Assembly: GCA_000310025.1 (NCBI GenBank)
Contig: FN649736.1
Location: 1,284,736 to 1,348,735 of the forward strand
DNA from: Ectocarpus siliculosus
Taxonomy: Eukaryota; Sar; Phaeophyceae; Ectocarpales; Ectocarpaceae
Direction: 5' to 3'
DNA: 64,000 bases
The notes under the pieces were generated by a model, which searched no databases, had not been told where the DNA came from, and worked only from the letters and a program-made list of their open reading frames with translations. Each line of letters begins with the position of its first letter. Positions within the stretch are counted from its first letter, which is position 1. Below are positions 12,357 through 24,629 of the stretch, one piece after another. A program made the position numbers and the translations under genes.

Positions 12357-13572
12357 CTACAAACACATGCACCATTGCTCGCCACTTTAATGGTGGTGGA
12401 GGATACACTGCTGTAGCGACTACAATAATCATAAAAAAAACTTACTGCAACGAAACAACAGCAACATCGGGAGGATGTCCTTTTCGTGTCAGAGACGATA
12501 GTTGGAATGGGCGCCTGCCGGCATTGGTGATGCCTCATTGTGTGGGTTTTGTTTGCCATCCCGCTATAGTTTGGTCGCCAACGCATGGTATATCATATGC
12601 CAGGAATTGCCCCGCCTCGAATCGTCTGAAGCCCTGAAGTCGGCCCCCTCTTCGCTCACCCCCAAAGCGAGCGAGACAGGAGCGGTGAGAAACAAGGAGA
12701 GATATGACACGGAAATCTATGCTAGGCACGCACAGCTAACAGACAGCCAGGATGGCAGCAGAAGAAAAAGGATTGCATGTACTATGTGTATTCTGCAACA
12801 TTGTCGAATACGAACGCCCAAAGCCGCCATTGCTCACCGAATGGATCGTACCTTTTCGGTGATCCGTGAAAACTTTCCAAGGTTTCCCCTCCCGGAGCGG
12901 GGCGGGGGTCTATGCGTCTGGAATTTTCGTTGGCGCATACTCTTTTGACAATAAAAATGAACCGTAGATTTGCCTCCCTAGCTCTTGTCTTCGAAAACGT
13001 GAGCAGTTCTTTTGTTGTATTCACAACAGAATCTGATTCCCTGTAAGGCCTTTAGGGCAACTCTTATGGAAGGTCTGCATTTTGTCTGAAAACCACAGAA
13101 TCATGTGGAAATATCCAGCTCAAATAGGACGAAAACAACAGAGAGCAGCTGCGATTTTTGAGATAACCCTTGTGGTCGGAAGAGGAAAAACACTGGCTTT
13201 GACTCGACGCACCACCAACAAACTGACGGTTGGTTCCTTTCGAACCACCACACACAACAGACGTCAACAGCGGCACAGTGGCTTACGCCGTACAATCGGG
13301 CGGGATGCACACACACACATACCTGCTCTAGTAGCACCATATCATCATATTGTAAATGCAGCAGTAGCGATGCAATGACCTACTGCTACTGCTGTGCCCT
13401 TTTTTGCCTTTGAGAAAGGGTGTCACATGTTGTCGATTGGTGGATAATCGGTGTATTCAAGATCAGCAGAGGGTCGACACACACGTCCAACATCTGACAT
13501 GTATCCTCACACGGGTGCATGGGTGCAGTTGGTGCCGCGGGCGCGCCACAACGCCTGCACAACGACCTCAAA

Positions 13573-13656
13573 CCCAAATCCCCGCCAAAAATTCCCGCTG
13601 GGATTTGGGCCTCCAAATCGCAGGGGGCAAGGCGATTCCGGGGTATCTGCGATTTG
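13573..13656. repeat. Two adjacent perfect 10-bp hairpins
   Basis: CCCAAATCCC (13573-13582) pairs with GGGATTTGGG (13600-13609). CAAATCGCAG (13614-13623) pairs with CTGCGATTTG (13647-13656). Loops are 17 and 23 bases. The two stems share the CAAATC core, suggesting a fold-back element. A further AAACCCAAATC lies at about 13721. Confidence 0.75.
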
Positions 13657-16351
13657 AAATCCCCGTTTTTCGGCAAATAACAGTACCATAAGGAGTGGTA
13701 TGTCTTGTCAGCCTGACTACAAACCCAAATCTCATGAACTGCAGACCTTCCATAAGAATTGGTCTTAAGAACCTTTTTGGACGCACCAGCCGGGGTCACT
13801 GAAGAGCTAATTTTTCTTTGTCTCCCTCGTCCTTGTGCGGTGCTTGCCTTCTGTCTTCAAAGGGTTGAGCCGTCCCTTTTGCTCGTTGATCGTGAAATTG
13901 ACCTTTGACAAAGCACGAATACCGCAATCCCGTGAGAACACGCCCAGCATAGCGCCTACAAGTTTTCCGTGAACAAAATGCGCTGGCGCGTTCTCGCAGT
14001 TACGGGAGCGATCGTCGCACAAACCAAAACGCCCCGGGGGCGGAAAGCTCCACCCAGAGGTGTACTTTCTTTTTTCCGGTCGAGGCACGCCCTGGATACG
14101 CACACAAGGTTACACCGGGACTGGGGGTGGCATCTGTGTTGTCCAGAGAGACGCGGCTGGAACTGTAGCCTGTTTCGTAGTCGACCTCTTCACTTTTTTG
14201 TTTTCGGTGCTGCTTAATTGTGGCCTTCGTCTGAGTTACTGCTGTCTGACCAAGTTTCAAAGAAAGCGGTGCACGTACACAGTTGGCAAGAGCGTCTCGT
14301 GATGGTTGGCAACTCTTGCGGCGCCTTTCGACATGTACAGGCGTTGCGCACCCCAGCAGACTCGTGACAACGACTCTCGTGTGTTTGTCGGCAGGAGTAT
14401 CGTCCGTGGTGGTGCTCCATAATAATATTAAGTCATTGATAGGACGGTTTCGATTTGATAAACATCATACGGAAACAATAACACCAACATTGCTGGGAAA
14501 TGAATGGCTTTGTCATAGCACGCGCCGGGGGGTGCCTAAACTCATTTTGAAAAGAGAGTTATTGTAGCTCACGTGACTGCGCCGAGATCCAAATTCACGC
14601 CCCCGCACATCGAATAAACGCCAACGCCCGTCCGAAGAAAAAGAGAAGAGGCAACGAGTATTCTACAGGTAGGTGGTGGATGTTCAACGACGGCGGTGGC
14701 AAGTCTGGATAGGAAATGGTTCAACCCGTCATTGAAACTAAAACGAAATTAACCACATGGCTTTGGCCGGGGTAACTCTGGCGGCACGTACACCCCGGCC
14801 AAGTAGGGGTGTGCAGACTCTCTCGTTGGATTTTGCCTTGATTGGTCATGCTTTGTTCTATATTGTTGTTGCCGAGCGGGGGCGGTGGGCTCTCTTTCAT
14901 TGGGTCTGGATGTATACATTTCTTGTTTTCTTTGGCGGGTTCGATCGCCTCCCTGTTTTGTGTCATCTGCTATGGCGTTTGTTTGAAGATTTTTTAGTCC
15001 ATATTTTTCGCTTGATTCCTAAAAGTGTGCACCCTTTTGGGGTAGATGGCTTGTGACCACGGAAGGCGCCAGCAACAGTTGGATCGGTACGGATGTTCGA
15101 AGGCGCTGCGCAGAGACCGAATCGGTTTTTCCAAGTAAGACAACAACAACTGCTGTCCGCCCGCTATACAAGATGATCGCATAACTGGTCTTCTTGAGCC
15201 TGAAAAACCATAGGGGAGACAAAATTCAAGACCATGTTTCTTCGCGAGGATATCTTGGACTGATATGATATACTAGTATATGAGAAGGTTGACGAGTGTC
15301 TGTTCAGAAAAAAAAATCCAAAGTCAGATCCAACAGTGACTGCAGACTGCAACCTTTCGCATCGCAAAAAGGCCAAACATGTGGTTGAAGGTTCCAGAAA
15401 ATAGTTCAATGTTCCAGAAAATAGTTGAGTGTTCCCAGTAAATGCTTGGTATGGTCCTTTGCTCTCGTATTCCACTCCCGGGGGCACAAGCAGGCAACTA
15501 CGGTAGCGGGGGGCCTACAGACTACCAGACACATGTTTTGGTTTCTGGAAAAACTCATCTACACGCACAAAAATCACGGGGGCAATCATCATGCACCCAA
15601 CCAATTGCTGCAGCATGTATCGGAATCGCTTTGTTCGTGGAGACGCGACGTCAAGGAGAAGCCGACTTCTGTCTTGAGATACGCATACACGTCTAATCGA
15701 GATACAACACCAACGCAGCCTTTCATTCCAAAAGACCATCGGCCTCCTGTCCGTCTCCTCGAAATTACACGAGAGCGATGGCAGAAAATTCCATCCAAAC
15801 CTTGGACATGCGGGGGGGTACGATATACGTGCAGGACCTGGCAAATTGCCACCGAGATCAACCAATCCTCCACATAGTTTCCCACCAACTTTTAAGAGAA
15901 CTCAACGAAGTATTTACCCGGTCACACATGAACGACCTTGAAGAGAGGTGCAAGCACAGACAGGTTCGCGGTTGCTTTCGCATTAACATATGGCGCCGGA
16001 TGAAATCGGCCAACTTCCTTGCAGATCACTCCCGCGCTCATTGCTTTGCCCGAGGCTCTTGTTGTGTTTTAGTTTCTCCGTGGGGGAACCCAACATCGAC
16101 GCTGGTTGCTGCCATAGTTAGGTCTAGGTAGGACCCAACATCGACTCTGGTTAGGTTGCTGTTCTTCGGGTCAAGTGCTAGGCTTGTACCAGGTCGTACG
16201 TATGTACATGAATCCTTTGATATTTTGAGTGTTGAGGCTCACTCTCTCAGCGGCCAATTTCTGAAAGGGAGTGGCTCTACTTCGGGATTTTTCAGTACAA
16301 TACGCCGAAACAAATGTGGGAAGTGATTGTTTCAAATGATTACGTGCCAAA

Positions 16352-16480
16352 TTCGACTTCACGGTCGACGAGGGAAAAGAACGGCGGAATCCTTCGATAA
16401 AAACCATGGCAGCAACCAGCGCAGGAGGAATGTGGGAGAAAACATCCTGCGTGGCCTTCTGTGTGACCCAGGCTCGTGCA
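16352..16480. repeat. Dispersed repeat R1, copy 1
   Basis: Similar along its length to 26857-27027: shared blocks are GTCGACGAGGGAAA, then CGATAAAAAC, then a G-rich AGG..GTGGG block, then GACCTTC/GGCCTTC and GTGACCC.GGCT. Copy 2 has a short AT-rich insertion. Family unknown. Confidence 0.6.
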
Positions 16481-17202
16481 TCAAGAAAATTTACCGCAGG
16501 TGCATTACCATCTCATTTCAATAGTTTTGTGACGTCCGAATAATGAGACGACACACACAAACAAGTGTGAGCGTGGCAAGCACCGCGAACGCAAAAAGGC
16601 CCGTATGCCTACAGCAGTACATGTACACACACCAGGAGGCGGCGTTGGGATGTCGTCAGCCACCATCGCTGCAAAATCTTGCAATCTTGTGTCCGTGCTC
16701 CGAGCACGTGCAGGCCGACACAAGCTATTCGTATTTTCTTCAACATGTGCGATGCATTTCTTATTGGTACGTTAGTGACACGCCCTCGCAAACCAATGCT
16801 TGCATATGGAGTCATATATGGAGTAAGTGCACACAGCAGCCATGCACGTGGAATTGAAAACTCGGGAGTTTACTGCTGTGCTGCGGACCACTTCACATGC
16901 CCTGAAGATCTACACCGATGTATGCATACAATAGCTTGCCACACTATGCTACAATCCACTAACGTTGCTGCTGTTGTACATGAAATGCAGAGGCTCTCCT
17001 CCTCATGACATTGGGCTGAACTTCCACAATATCCAGGTGCGCTCGCTCTTGTGGGTTTTTAGAAGATGATTTTTCCATCCTGTTGCCGTTGCTGCAAGTG
17101 GAAGAGTGGACGCTGTCGTCTTAAATTTACAAGTCCAACAAAAAATAGTCAAAGCGACAACGAAGCGACAAGAGTGCATGTTTTCTCTCTGAACGGTTGT
17201 AG

Positions 17203-17406
17203 GATCTATCCGACGGCGAAGGCCTTCGGACTACTACTGATAGGAAGGAAGTGCATAATTTGATCTCCCCAGATGGGAAGGTCTCTGATTCTCGAAAATC
17301 TGCGACGCCGAACACCTCCTTCACCGATGCCATTCTTCGTTCCAGGGAAGCGGCAATTGATGCAACAAGAAAACGACACCACGTGTGCGAATTTCTTACA
17401 ACGTGA
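17203..17406 (+). CDS. Possible exon of an unrecognised gene
   Basis: After an acceptor-like TTGTAG, a 67-codon open frame (DLSDGEGLR... to EFLTT, stop at 17404) has a protein-like composition rich in charged residues. No family recognised. An overlapping minus-strand frame (17127-17423) is also open, so strand is unsure. Confidence 0.2.
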   Translation, partial: DLSDGEGLRTTTDRKEVHNLISPDGKVSDSRKSATPNTSFTDAILRSREAAIDATRKRHHVCEFLTT

Positions 17407-17901
17407 CCAACAAAGTAAACCACATGTAGGGAAAAGATAGACTTTCACGACGCAAACAAGGGCGAGCCTACCTACTTCCGACCTTCTTGTGGCTTCTAGG
17501 CTTCATCGCGAGGAAGGAAACTATGCGTCGTCAGCAGAAAGGAAAGGAGGCGCGTCATACACCTATTGTCATGTTTGGCAATCCTCTTGGGTGGATGCAC
17601 AAGAGCGTACCAAACTGCAGCTAGTCGATTGCTCTGCCTCCTGTTGTCGGCAAGCCCATATACAACACCTTCCCTACGCAATATGGCGGTATATTCTCCA
17701 TATTCGCGCCGGATGTGCCAGTCCCGGGGGAGGGAGATTAACCGGGGAAAGGGGAGACAGCGCCAAGAGAGTGAGGAGGAGTTCGCCGCGTACCTTGCTT
17801 GGACGATCTCTTCGCCTTTTGGTCTCCATCTCCAGCCGAGAAGGATTCAACGAAATAGGCCAGACCCGGTCCTTCAGGTACCCTTCTTGTTCGCGGCGCA
17901 G

Positions 17902-17993
17902 AGACTCTAGCAGCCCTTACTGCAACGGATGTCGAAGACAGGCTCCTCGCGACCAAGGCCGATATTTTTGGGAGTCGTGACATGATTTCGACG
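17902..17993 (+). CDS. Possible internal exon, unrecognised gene
   Basis: Bounded by a pyrimidine-rich acceptor ending GGCGCAG and a consensus-like donor ACG/GTGAGT. Encodes about 30 residues including TLAALTATDVEDRLLATKAD. No family recognised. It may belong with the frame at 17203-17406. Confidence 0.25.
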
Positions 17994-18195
17994 GTGAGTG
18001 CGGTGTCGGGCTTCATTCATTACAGATTCGTTTTTTTTTTTTTCTCGGAGAACATCGGTACGGACCCCCCCCCCCCCCCCTCGTGCATTGCCTGGGCATC
18101 CCGGTCACCACGTATGTCTGTGTATGATCATACATACTTCATGTACAGCAAGCAGTACAACCACGCTTACAATACAACAGGCGCTAGACACCCGG

Positions 18196-18363
18196 ATGAC
18201 TGCGCGCTTGTGTGTCGTAGCCCTTACGTTTGCATCGCTCGCGGTCTTATCGCCATGTGCAGCATTCTTGCTAGCGAGTAGAGGGAGAGCACCACCAGGA
18301 ACTAGATGCAAGCCGGCTCCAAGCCGAAATAGTTGCGCGGCGGCACTACCCGCCACAACGAAG
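18196..18363 (+). CDS. Orphan first exon with plastid-type leader
   Basis: Starts MTARLCVVALTFASLAVL, then SPCAA/FLLASRG: a signal peptide whose likely cleavage site is followed by Phe, then a basic Ser/Arg/Pro-rich segment as in stramenopile plastid leaders. It ends at a good donor (AAG/GTGAGT) in phase 0. Mature protein not identified. Two phase-0 stretches with splice-like borders, 18945-19055 and 19122-19199 (26 codons with KNFRDKRLCNTA), are possible next exons but resemble no family. A stretch of 16 C (about 18065-18080) lies just upstream. Confidence 0.45.
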
Positions 18364-19199
18364 GTGAGTACACATGATTGATGAACACGACTAAATAGTG
18401 TAGCAGCAATCGTACATAGTAACGTGTCACAAAAATCCTGCCACGTGATTGTACGATAGCTTACAACAGGATGACCCATTGGGTCTCCGGGTCAAATTGA
18501 TGTGCTGCTGTGTACAGCCAGCAGGACACGCACACACAACAATAATGAAGGCACACACGCAGCGAGCAGCCAGCAGGAGATCGTTGTGGTATGCGTTTGC
18601 GACTAATAAATGTAGTGTTGCTTGTTGGCCCGTTGCCCCACCGGAGCGCCGCACAGGAGAATAGGTTTGATGAAAATATGGCACACCACGAAGTGACCGT
18701 TGGGTGCAGTACAGGGAGAATCTGTCGTTTCATTACTGGTAGAATAAAAGTATAGGACGAATCCATTCCTGACCAACGTACAATATGTACAACAACAGCA
18801 GTTATCTCGAACGTCTCACTACTGCTGTGTTTGTTCTAAATATGCAAGTATGCACAGAACCCAGCAAATCGGCTACATTCGTACGTACTGACGTACTGAC
18901 GTACTGACGGAGGAATCTCCAGCACAATGCACTGCCGCCGGCAGAATGAACACTGGTGGAAGACAGAGCCCACCGGGCAGCACGGTGTGGGAAGTGGCAG
19001 GAGCACAGCAGTTCAAACAGAGCCAGTCCTATCAGTGGTACCTCTGTTTCTCAAGGTTTGAACCGCGTGTGTGAGATCTCCGCCTTTGTTCCCCCTGTAT
19101 GTCGACAACTCCCGGGATCAGGGGGAGGTATCTCCCAAGAACTTTCGGGACAAACGGCTGTGCAACACGGCCATCTTTTGTCGGAGCACCACCAAACCG

Positions 19200-20365
19200 G
19201 TGTGATGCCCTATTTTCTTCCTTCTTAAGCCAACAGATAGTCAATCGGTGCTCTACAGGTCTTGTTTGGGTCAAAAAGGAGGATTACCTAATTAGGCTTC
19301 CTCGTAGTCAAGTTTGGGCCACGGCATCGCGTTTGAACAGGCCGATATTTTTTTGGAGCCTGTATTTCCCTGCTGGGATGAAGGAGGAAAAGGTCGCGGC
19401 TTGCCGCCCCGCGAGAAGACATGACACCCGTTGAGAAAGAGGGGTGACCGAGACCCCAATACGAAGAGCAGGAGGGAGTGCGTCAAATATTTTTTCATCT
19501 CCGAATGACTTCCTTCATTCGCACGCCTGTGCCATGGGGGGTTGTGTGGTGCGCGCTTTTTTGGGCGCCAACTCAACCATGGGTTTGCCTGAGTCCGCGC
19601 ACACGACAGAAAGCACGCTGACGAATGCACGCGTACACAGCAGTAGCGGATACAGCAGTTCTAAGATGATTTATCGAAGACAAACTACGAACGTGAGAGA
19701 GACAAAGTGGTTTGTTTGTCCCGCCATGATCGATAACACGAAATAATTTGTCTTAAATCCTGTCGGGTTGTGTTCTCTTTAATCGAACCCCGACGAAAGA
19801 AGGACAACATATCAAACACGCCCAGAGCCGCCAACACCATGCCCTGCGCAACGGGCAGCCGCTGCTTTTGCTTCCCCGACCACACGCCAGCCCCACCAGA
19901 CTTCATCAGGAACCCATGCAGGGTCTGCGGAGGCCACCTCCTCTCGGGGGCGTAGTTTTCTGCACCAGCGTTGATAGGCGCTCACTGGTCTTTAGTTTGG
20001 TTTTTTTTTGTATGCATTGTTCACCACTCTGTTGTTGGCGTTTATTGTTTGGCTGTGTCGAGCCGGCCCATGGTGCTGACGCAGCTGGAAGGGTTTTTTC
20101 GTTACTTTTTGTGTCCTCCATGAGCTCTCACGGCAATGTCCGAAGTTTCCCGCATGTCTCCTATCCGCCAACCATTCCACCCCACAACAAATTAATTATG
20201 GGGAATCAAACTGATGCTCCAGACTTGCTTGTGCGCATGGTCGACTGCATTCGAGAAAATGGATCCATCCTTGTGTGTGTTCGTGAAGAGAGGGGTGCTA
20301 GCGATAGTGAGAGAGAGCACTGCACCCTGATGGGTGGTGATTCGCATTGTTGCATTAAATTTCAC
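19200..20365. other. Spacer
   Basis: No gene supported. GGCCGATATTTTT at about 19337 also occurs at about 11201 and 17957; the link, if any, is unknown. Confidence 0.4.
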
Positions 20366-20672
20366 CCGGGTGGTCTAGTTGGTATCCTCGAAACCTTCTA
20401 GAGGTCAGGTCAGGGGTCCGAATCCCGGCGTAAGCGAGCTTTTCTTGCAAAGTGAGTTTTTCTCTCGCTTCCGCTCCTGGCCTAGTGGATAGCGCTAGTT
20501 CGCGTGTACACAGAGGGAAGAGAGTGCTGAACTCTTCTCGCATTAAAAATCGCAGGCAAAGTACCGCAGAAGGGGAGGATAGAGAGGGGCTCTTCTGTGT
20601 TACCACGGGTTGGAGTGAACGGCACTAGTGCTGTGAGCGCTGATTTGAAGTGAAGACAAAAAAAAAAAATCA
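20366..20672 (+). mobile_element. tRNA-derived SINE, copy 2 (possibly dimeric)
   Basis: An A box (TGGTCTAGTTGGTATCC, 20371-20387) and a B box (GGTCCGAATCC, 20415-20425) lie at tRNA spacing; a second A-box-like TGGCCTAGTGGATAGCGC follows at about 20478. The body shares its 3' part with 1682-1769 and ends GAAGTGAAGAC plus a 12-A tail. It is not a real tRNA: stems do not close properly and the anticodon arm is degenerate. Confidence 0.75.
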
Positions 20673-23600
20673 TGGTTGTTCATGGTTGATGTTGATGCCA
20701 TGACTACACATGTTGCGAGCGCGTTTGACGAGCAAGCATTTTGAGTGCGGGGATTACTGCGGACCGCTGTATCGACCGCATGTCCAATGCCAACAAAACA
20801 GGGGGCAAGGGGTGCTAGAGAGATAGGGAGAGTATCAGACCTGACGGGGTGGTTGCGCGTGGATGGTCATGTGCAGTAAGTACTTTTGTTGTTGTTCGCG
20901 TGCATGCACACTCGCAGGCACCACGTTTTCAGAGCATCAACGAGAGGAGAGGAGCCAGATCAGGGCATAGAGAGCAGACGGACGGGTAGAGGCGTGCGGT
21001 GTTAAAACAGCACCAAAAAACACATGTTTTAACGTGTCACCTGCGACAGCAGTATTGTACAACTCACGTGTTTTCAGCAGAGGAGCACCCGGGAGGTGGT
21101 GCTCGATTTTTGGTGAATATTAGTAAGCGTGATCATTTCACCAACGACAGTGACAACGACGACGGCGACGATGACAACCGAAGCAACAACAAGTTGCGGG
21201 ATGTGTGGGTTGACTTGCTGTGAATGGCCTGGAGGCGTCCCCACATTGTCAGGCGGAAAAATCCCCAGGGCGTTCTCGTTATTTTGGCAGCAGTCTCAAA
21301 AGATTTTTGGGTGCTTCCTTGGCGAGTTGAACGAATCGAAAGCAGCACGCCCATCTCTTGCCAGAGCACAACGTAACATGGGCGACGGGTCGTGTCCTAA
21401 TGAACGCTTCCGCGAATGCAGGAACGTCAATACCGGGTTTCCGGTAGGCCTCGTTCAAGGGCGTACCCTTTCGAACTTTATTTTATCTACGGCTTGGGTC
21501 ATAACCCATGGAGCTCTAACCAACTTTACACGTCCCAGATAACGCTGTCGGATTTGATTATTGTTTTGTTTTCCAGTTTGTTTCGTTTCCCATCTGGAAA
21601 CGAACGTATGCGTCCACAACTTGATGCAAGTAGATCAGACTGACATAGACCTATAGACGGATTTCCTACAGGCTGAGGGCTCACGAGATCGCAGGAAAGG
21701 CAATCCTGATGATCTCGTGAGCCTAGAGCCGTTATTTCGAGGTTTCTCCGCCCGTTGACCTCGCCTCGAAGCGAGACTTGCACCTACCGATAGCCCTGTG
21801 TTGCGAGGGCCCTCCCGGCGTGCCGTGCGCTCTCGGGGCGGACTGGGTGCAGCGCTAGCGAGGGCAGAACGTCGCGTCTCCGACATCTACCATGGATCCA
21901 CCAATCACACCCCGATTTCTTGACAGTGCAGGCCACTCATACATACATTCGGCAAGCGGCTGACGTGGATTGTGCGTGTGCGCTGGCTACACACCACACA
22001 CCCTGCCACACACGACAACCAAGCCACCAAGTCTCCGCATGAGACGAGAAAAGTACTCTACTGCTGTAGTACGTCTCCCTTTTGATCCAGGCGAAAGGTG
22101 GGGGAGTTAGCGGCCAGTGTCGTGCGCACAGCTGTCTGCAAAACTACACCCGCCCGAGAAAAAAAAAATGAAATACGTTGTTTGTTCCTCCGTTTCATGG
22201 AAATACTTTTTTTTTTTCCCGGAAATATCTTCTGGATACCTGCCGCTCTTCTACAGCAGCAGTTTATTGTAGAGCGGCTACCGGGACATCCTCCGCATCC
22301 CACCAACACACACCAACACACGAACTTCTGCAGTCATCTGACTCCCAAAACCCTCTAGCAGAACATATAGAAATACTACTGCTGCTGTGGGTTTCCATAT
22401 TTTCATAAATCGGCAGAAAAAGTTGTCTGCTTTTCTCTGCTTTTGCTTACACACAACGTGCTGCAAAAACTAAAAAGACTACCGTATGCATACGTAATGA
22501 TTTGCGCTGCTTTTCCTCGCCTCCCGTACTCAACCCCGATTCTCATCACCGACGGCTGTACATCAGATCACATACGAAGACCGCACACCCGAGAAGTAGC
22601 GAACTTTATTCAGCAACAACGTCTCGCTGAGGGGGTGGGTAGCACATGGGAGAGAGGGGAGGAAGAGAGAGAAAAGCTGGTTGCTTGATGTTTCTTTCTT
22701 AGTTTAATTATTCGACACACTCCCCCCCCAGTAACCCCTCTCGTGTCTTATGAATAGTAGAGCATTTTAGGGGTCGCTCCTCTGTTTTCTTACTGAGACG
22801 TTTCTTCTATGGTGTGGCCCAGGTTGAGCTATTATGTTACGTAACCCTATTTTCCTACTTTTTTCGTGGAAAGTGAGCCTTTGTTTCTGAAAAACAAACT
22901 TCTTACTCCGAGCAATTAAATACTCTGTCCTCCGGCCGTCGCGTAACATATGAATATAGTCATTGTGCGTCTCTGCTCTTCGAACAAACAAAATTTTCCC
23001 TCTTCGCAGCATTTTTTCTTCGTATATCTCATTTCAAAACTCCACCCGCACACACTTGCCATCGCCATTGAACCTACGAGCGTAGCGGCGACCGCGAAGC
23101 GGTACGCCACGAAGCGCCCTTGTATTATTTACAAATATAAACAATACGGTACGAACGCTCCCACTGCGACCAACCGTTGAAGGTATTATACCATATTGCT
23201 GTTGCCACCCCCAATCTTTCTGTGTCGATTAGCGTGTTGGATACGTCTCATTTCTCTTGCGCTATCGTAAAACACCGCACGGTCTCCTTTGGCATTTGGT
23301 GCCATGATCGTGTCGATTGTTTCTGATCCTACTATTTGAAGCACTGGCATTGATACACTGGTAGATTGAACGATAAGACACACCGATACGCCGCCCGGGA
23401 AATACATGTTGTACAGTAGCAAAGAGCGGGATGCCCGACCTAAATAGCAAAGTGGCTCACCCACTAAAAATAGCAAGGCCAGTACCACCCATTCGGTCGC
23501 CCTCACTCCAGTTGGGCAACCCTAGCTGGATTTTATGATGCTCCTCTATTCGGTAATATCAGAGATGTACGCTGCCCATCTCCGGAAACACCCGTATCAC

Positions 23601-23955
23601 CCCGAAGCGTGCGCGAGTGAGAGAGACTATTGTCGCACCGGAGAATGTGGATTCTGAGTGTGAGTGACTAAACGACGACGGTAGTGAGAATACTCGTGTA
23701 GAGTATTTAGAGCGTGACTCCGACACATAGTCTCTATCCGATGTTATGGTATCGTTGAGAGACGTATAGATGGTGGCCCGAACTCGAGTCAACCGACGTA
23801 CAACGCTTGTGACGACAGCAGTTTAGGGGTTGACGCGCAAAGGGTCACCGCGCACAGAAAAAAGTGTTTGTTTTCTAAAGCGGCAAGCCTCAACACTCCT
23901 AATCCCTATCTGTTGATCGTGTGCCCAATCCCCTCTGTTATACATCCCTGAGCAG
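20673..23955. other. Gene-poor stretch before GatC
   Basis: No gene supported. Contains the 13-bp hairpin at 21678-21723 and scattered simple sequence. It should hold the missing 5' exon of GatC. A minus-strand frame with a hydrophobic start (23186-23506) lacks other support. Confidence 0.4.
21678..21723. repeat. Perfect 13-bp stem with 20-base loop
   Basis: GGCTCACGAGATC (21678-21690) and GATCTCGTGAGCC (21711-21723) pair perfectly, and AGGA/TCCT inside the loop can extend the fold. Could be a fold-back element or a structured RNA; no poly(T) or box motifs were seen. Confidence 0.8.
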
Positions 23956-24629
23956 GTCGACATTACGCCGGACTTGGTTAGGAAGACGGCGATGCTGGCC
24001 CAAATTCAGGTTTCTGACGAGGAGGCAAGTCGTATCCTTAGGAGACTACTCCATGCCTTACGCGATGCCTAGTCTGAGGTTGCTGGCTCATCAGCTCACG
24101 CGGACCACCGCATTCGGTTGCGTTCTTTAGCCGCAGTGGGTTTTCATTCGAGTGCGGCAAAGGCGCCAAGATTAGTTAGCACACATCCAAGAGTAGAGAG
24201 TCTTATGCTCGCCACAGCCCGCTGTAAACGCCGAAACTACGCACGCTATCTTTCAGAGGGATGATTCGAACTTCTGTTCCACCCTGTCCAACGTGGAAAA
24301 CCTGCTCGATAATTTTTTTCTATTCTATCGGAGGACTGTTGTTGGACGATGCAGCCGCGGGGCTCACCCACTACTACCGTACCCAATGCACGGCTTGACA
24401 GGTTGACGTCCTGGCACCGCGAATGGAAGAGTTTCTGGGCTTTGTGGAAACGATGAAGGAGGTCGCCGAAGCTAGTGACGGCGCTTTCGCCACGTTAAAC
24501 TGCGGCAGTGATTTTCTCAGAGAAGACTCGGCAGATAGATTTTCGAACGTGGCAGCTATCATGGAGAATATGCCCATCGAAGAAGGGAACTATCTCCGTG
24601 TCCCGAAAGTCGGAGAAGACGAAGGATAG
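23956..24629 (+). CDS. GATC: Glu-tRNA(Gln) amidotransferase subunit C (GatC), 3' two exons
   Basis: GatC is the small subunit of the GatCAB complex that makes Gln-tRNA(Gln) from Glu-tRNA(Gln) in organelles. Exon 23956-24024 encodes VDITPDLVRKTAMLAQIQVS, the typical GatC N-terminal helix. Exon 24402-24629 encodes MEEFLGFVETMKEV and, near the end, LREDSADR, then IMENMPIEEGNYLRVPKV. The final 'NAP..EG.Y..VPKV' pattern is diagnostic. The intron donor is GC (GAG/GCAAGT); reading through it meets a stop. The 98 residues shown are roughly a full bacterial GatC. The first exon (start and organelle leader) was not found; MVARTRVNRRTTL at 23770 is a weak candidate. Confidence 0.85.

Larger units (their letters stand above)
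12360..17202. other. Gene-poor stretch
   Basis: No gene could be supported. It may hold the CNX2 5' exon; a basic minus-strand frame at 12535-12729 is a weak candidate. Other contents: paired inverted repeats (13573-13656), two copies of a 20-bp word (15391-15430), a 13-bp ACCCAACATCGAC repeat (about 16088 and 16132) and a dispersed repeat at 16352-16480. Open frames of about 100-150 codons such as 15425-15877 look like chance. Confidence 0.5.

Noticed and set aside
14757-15056. 99-codon hydrophobic frame as a membrane protein
   Set aside because: Only compositional; no motifs, start context or exon neighbours.
20366-20440. Functional tRNA gene
   Set aside because: A and B boxes are present but the acceptor and anticodon stems do not pair properly, and a poly(A)-tailed body follows; it is a SINE.
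23186-23506. Secreted protein gene on the minus strand (MRATEWVVLALLFLVGEPL)
   Set aside because: A hydrophobic start alone; no family, splice pattern or neighbouring exon supports it.
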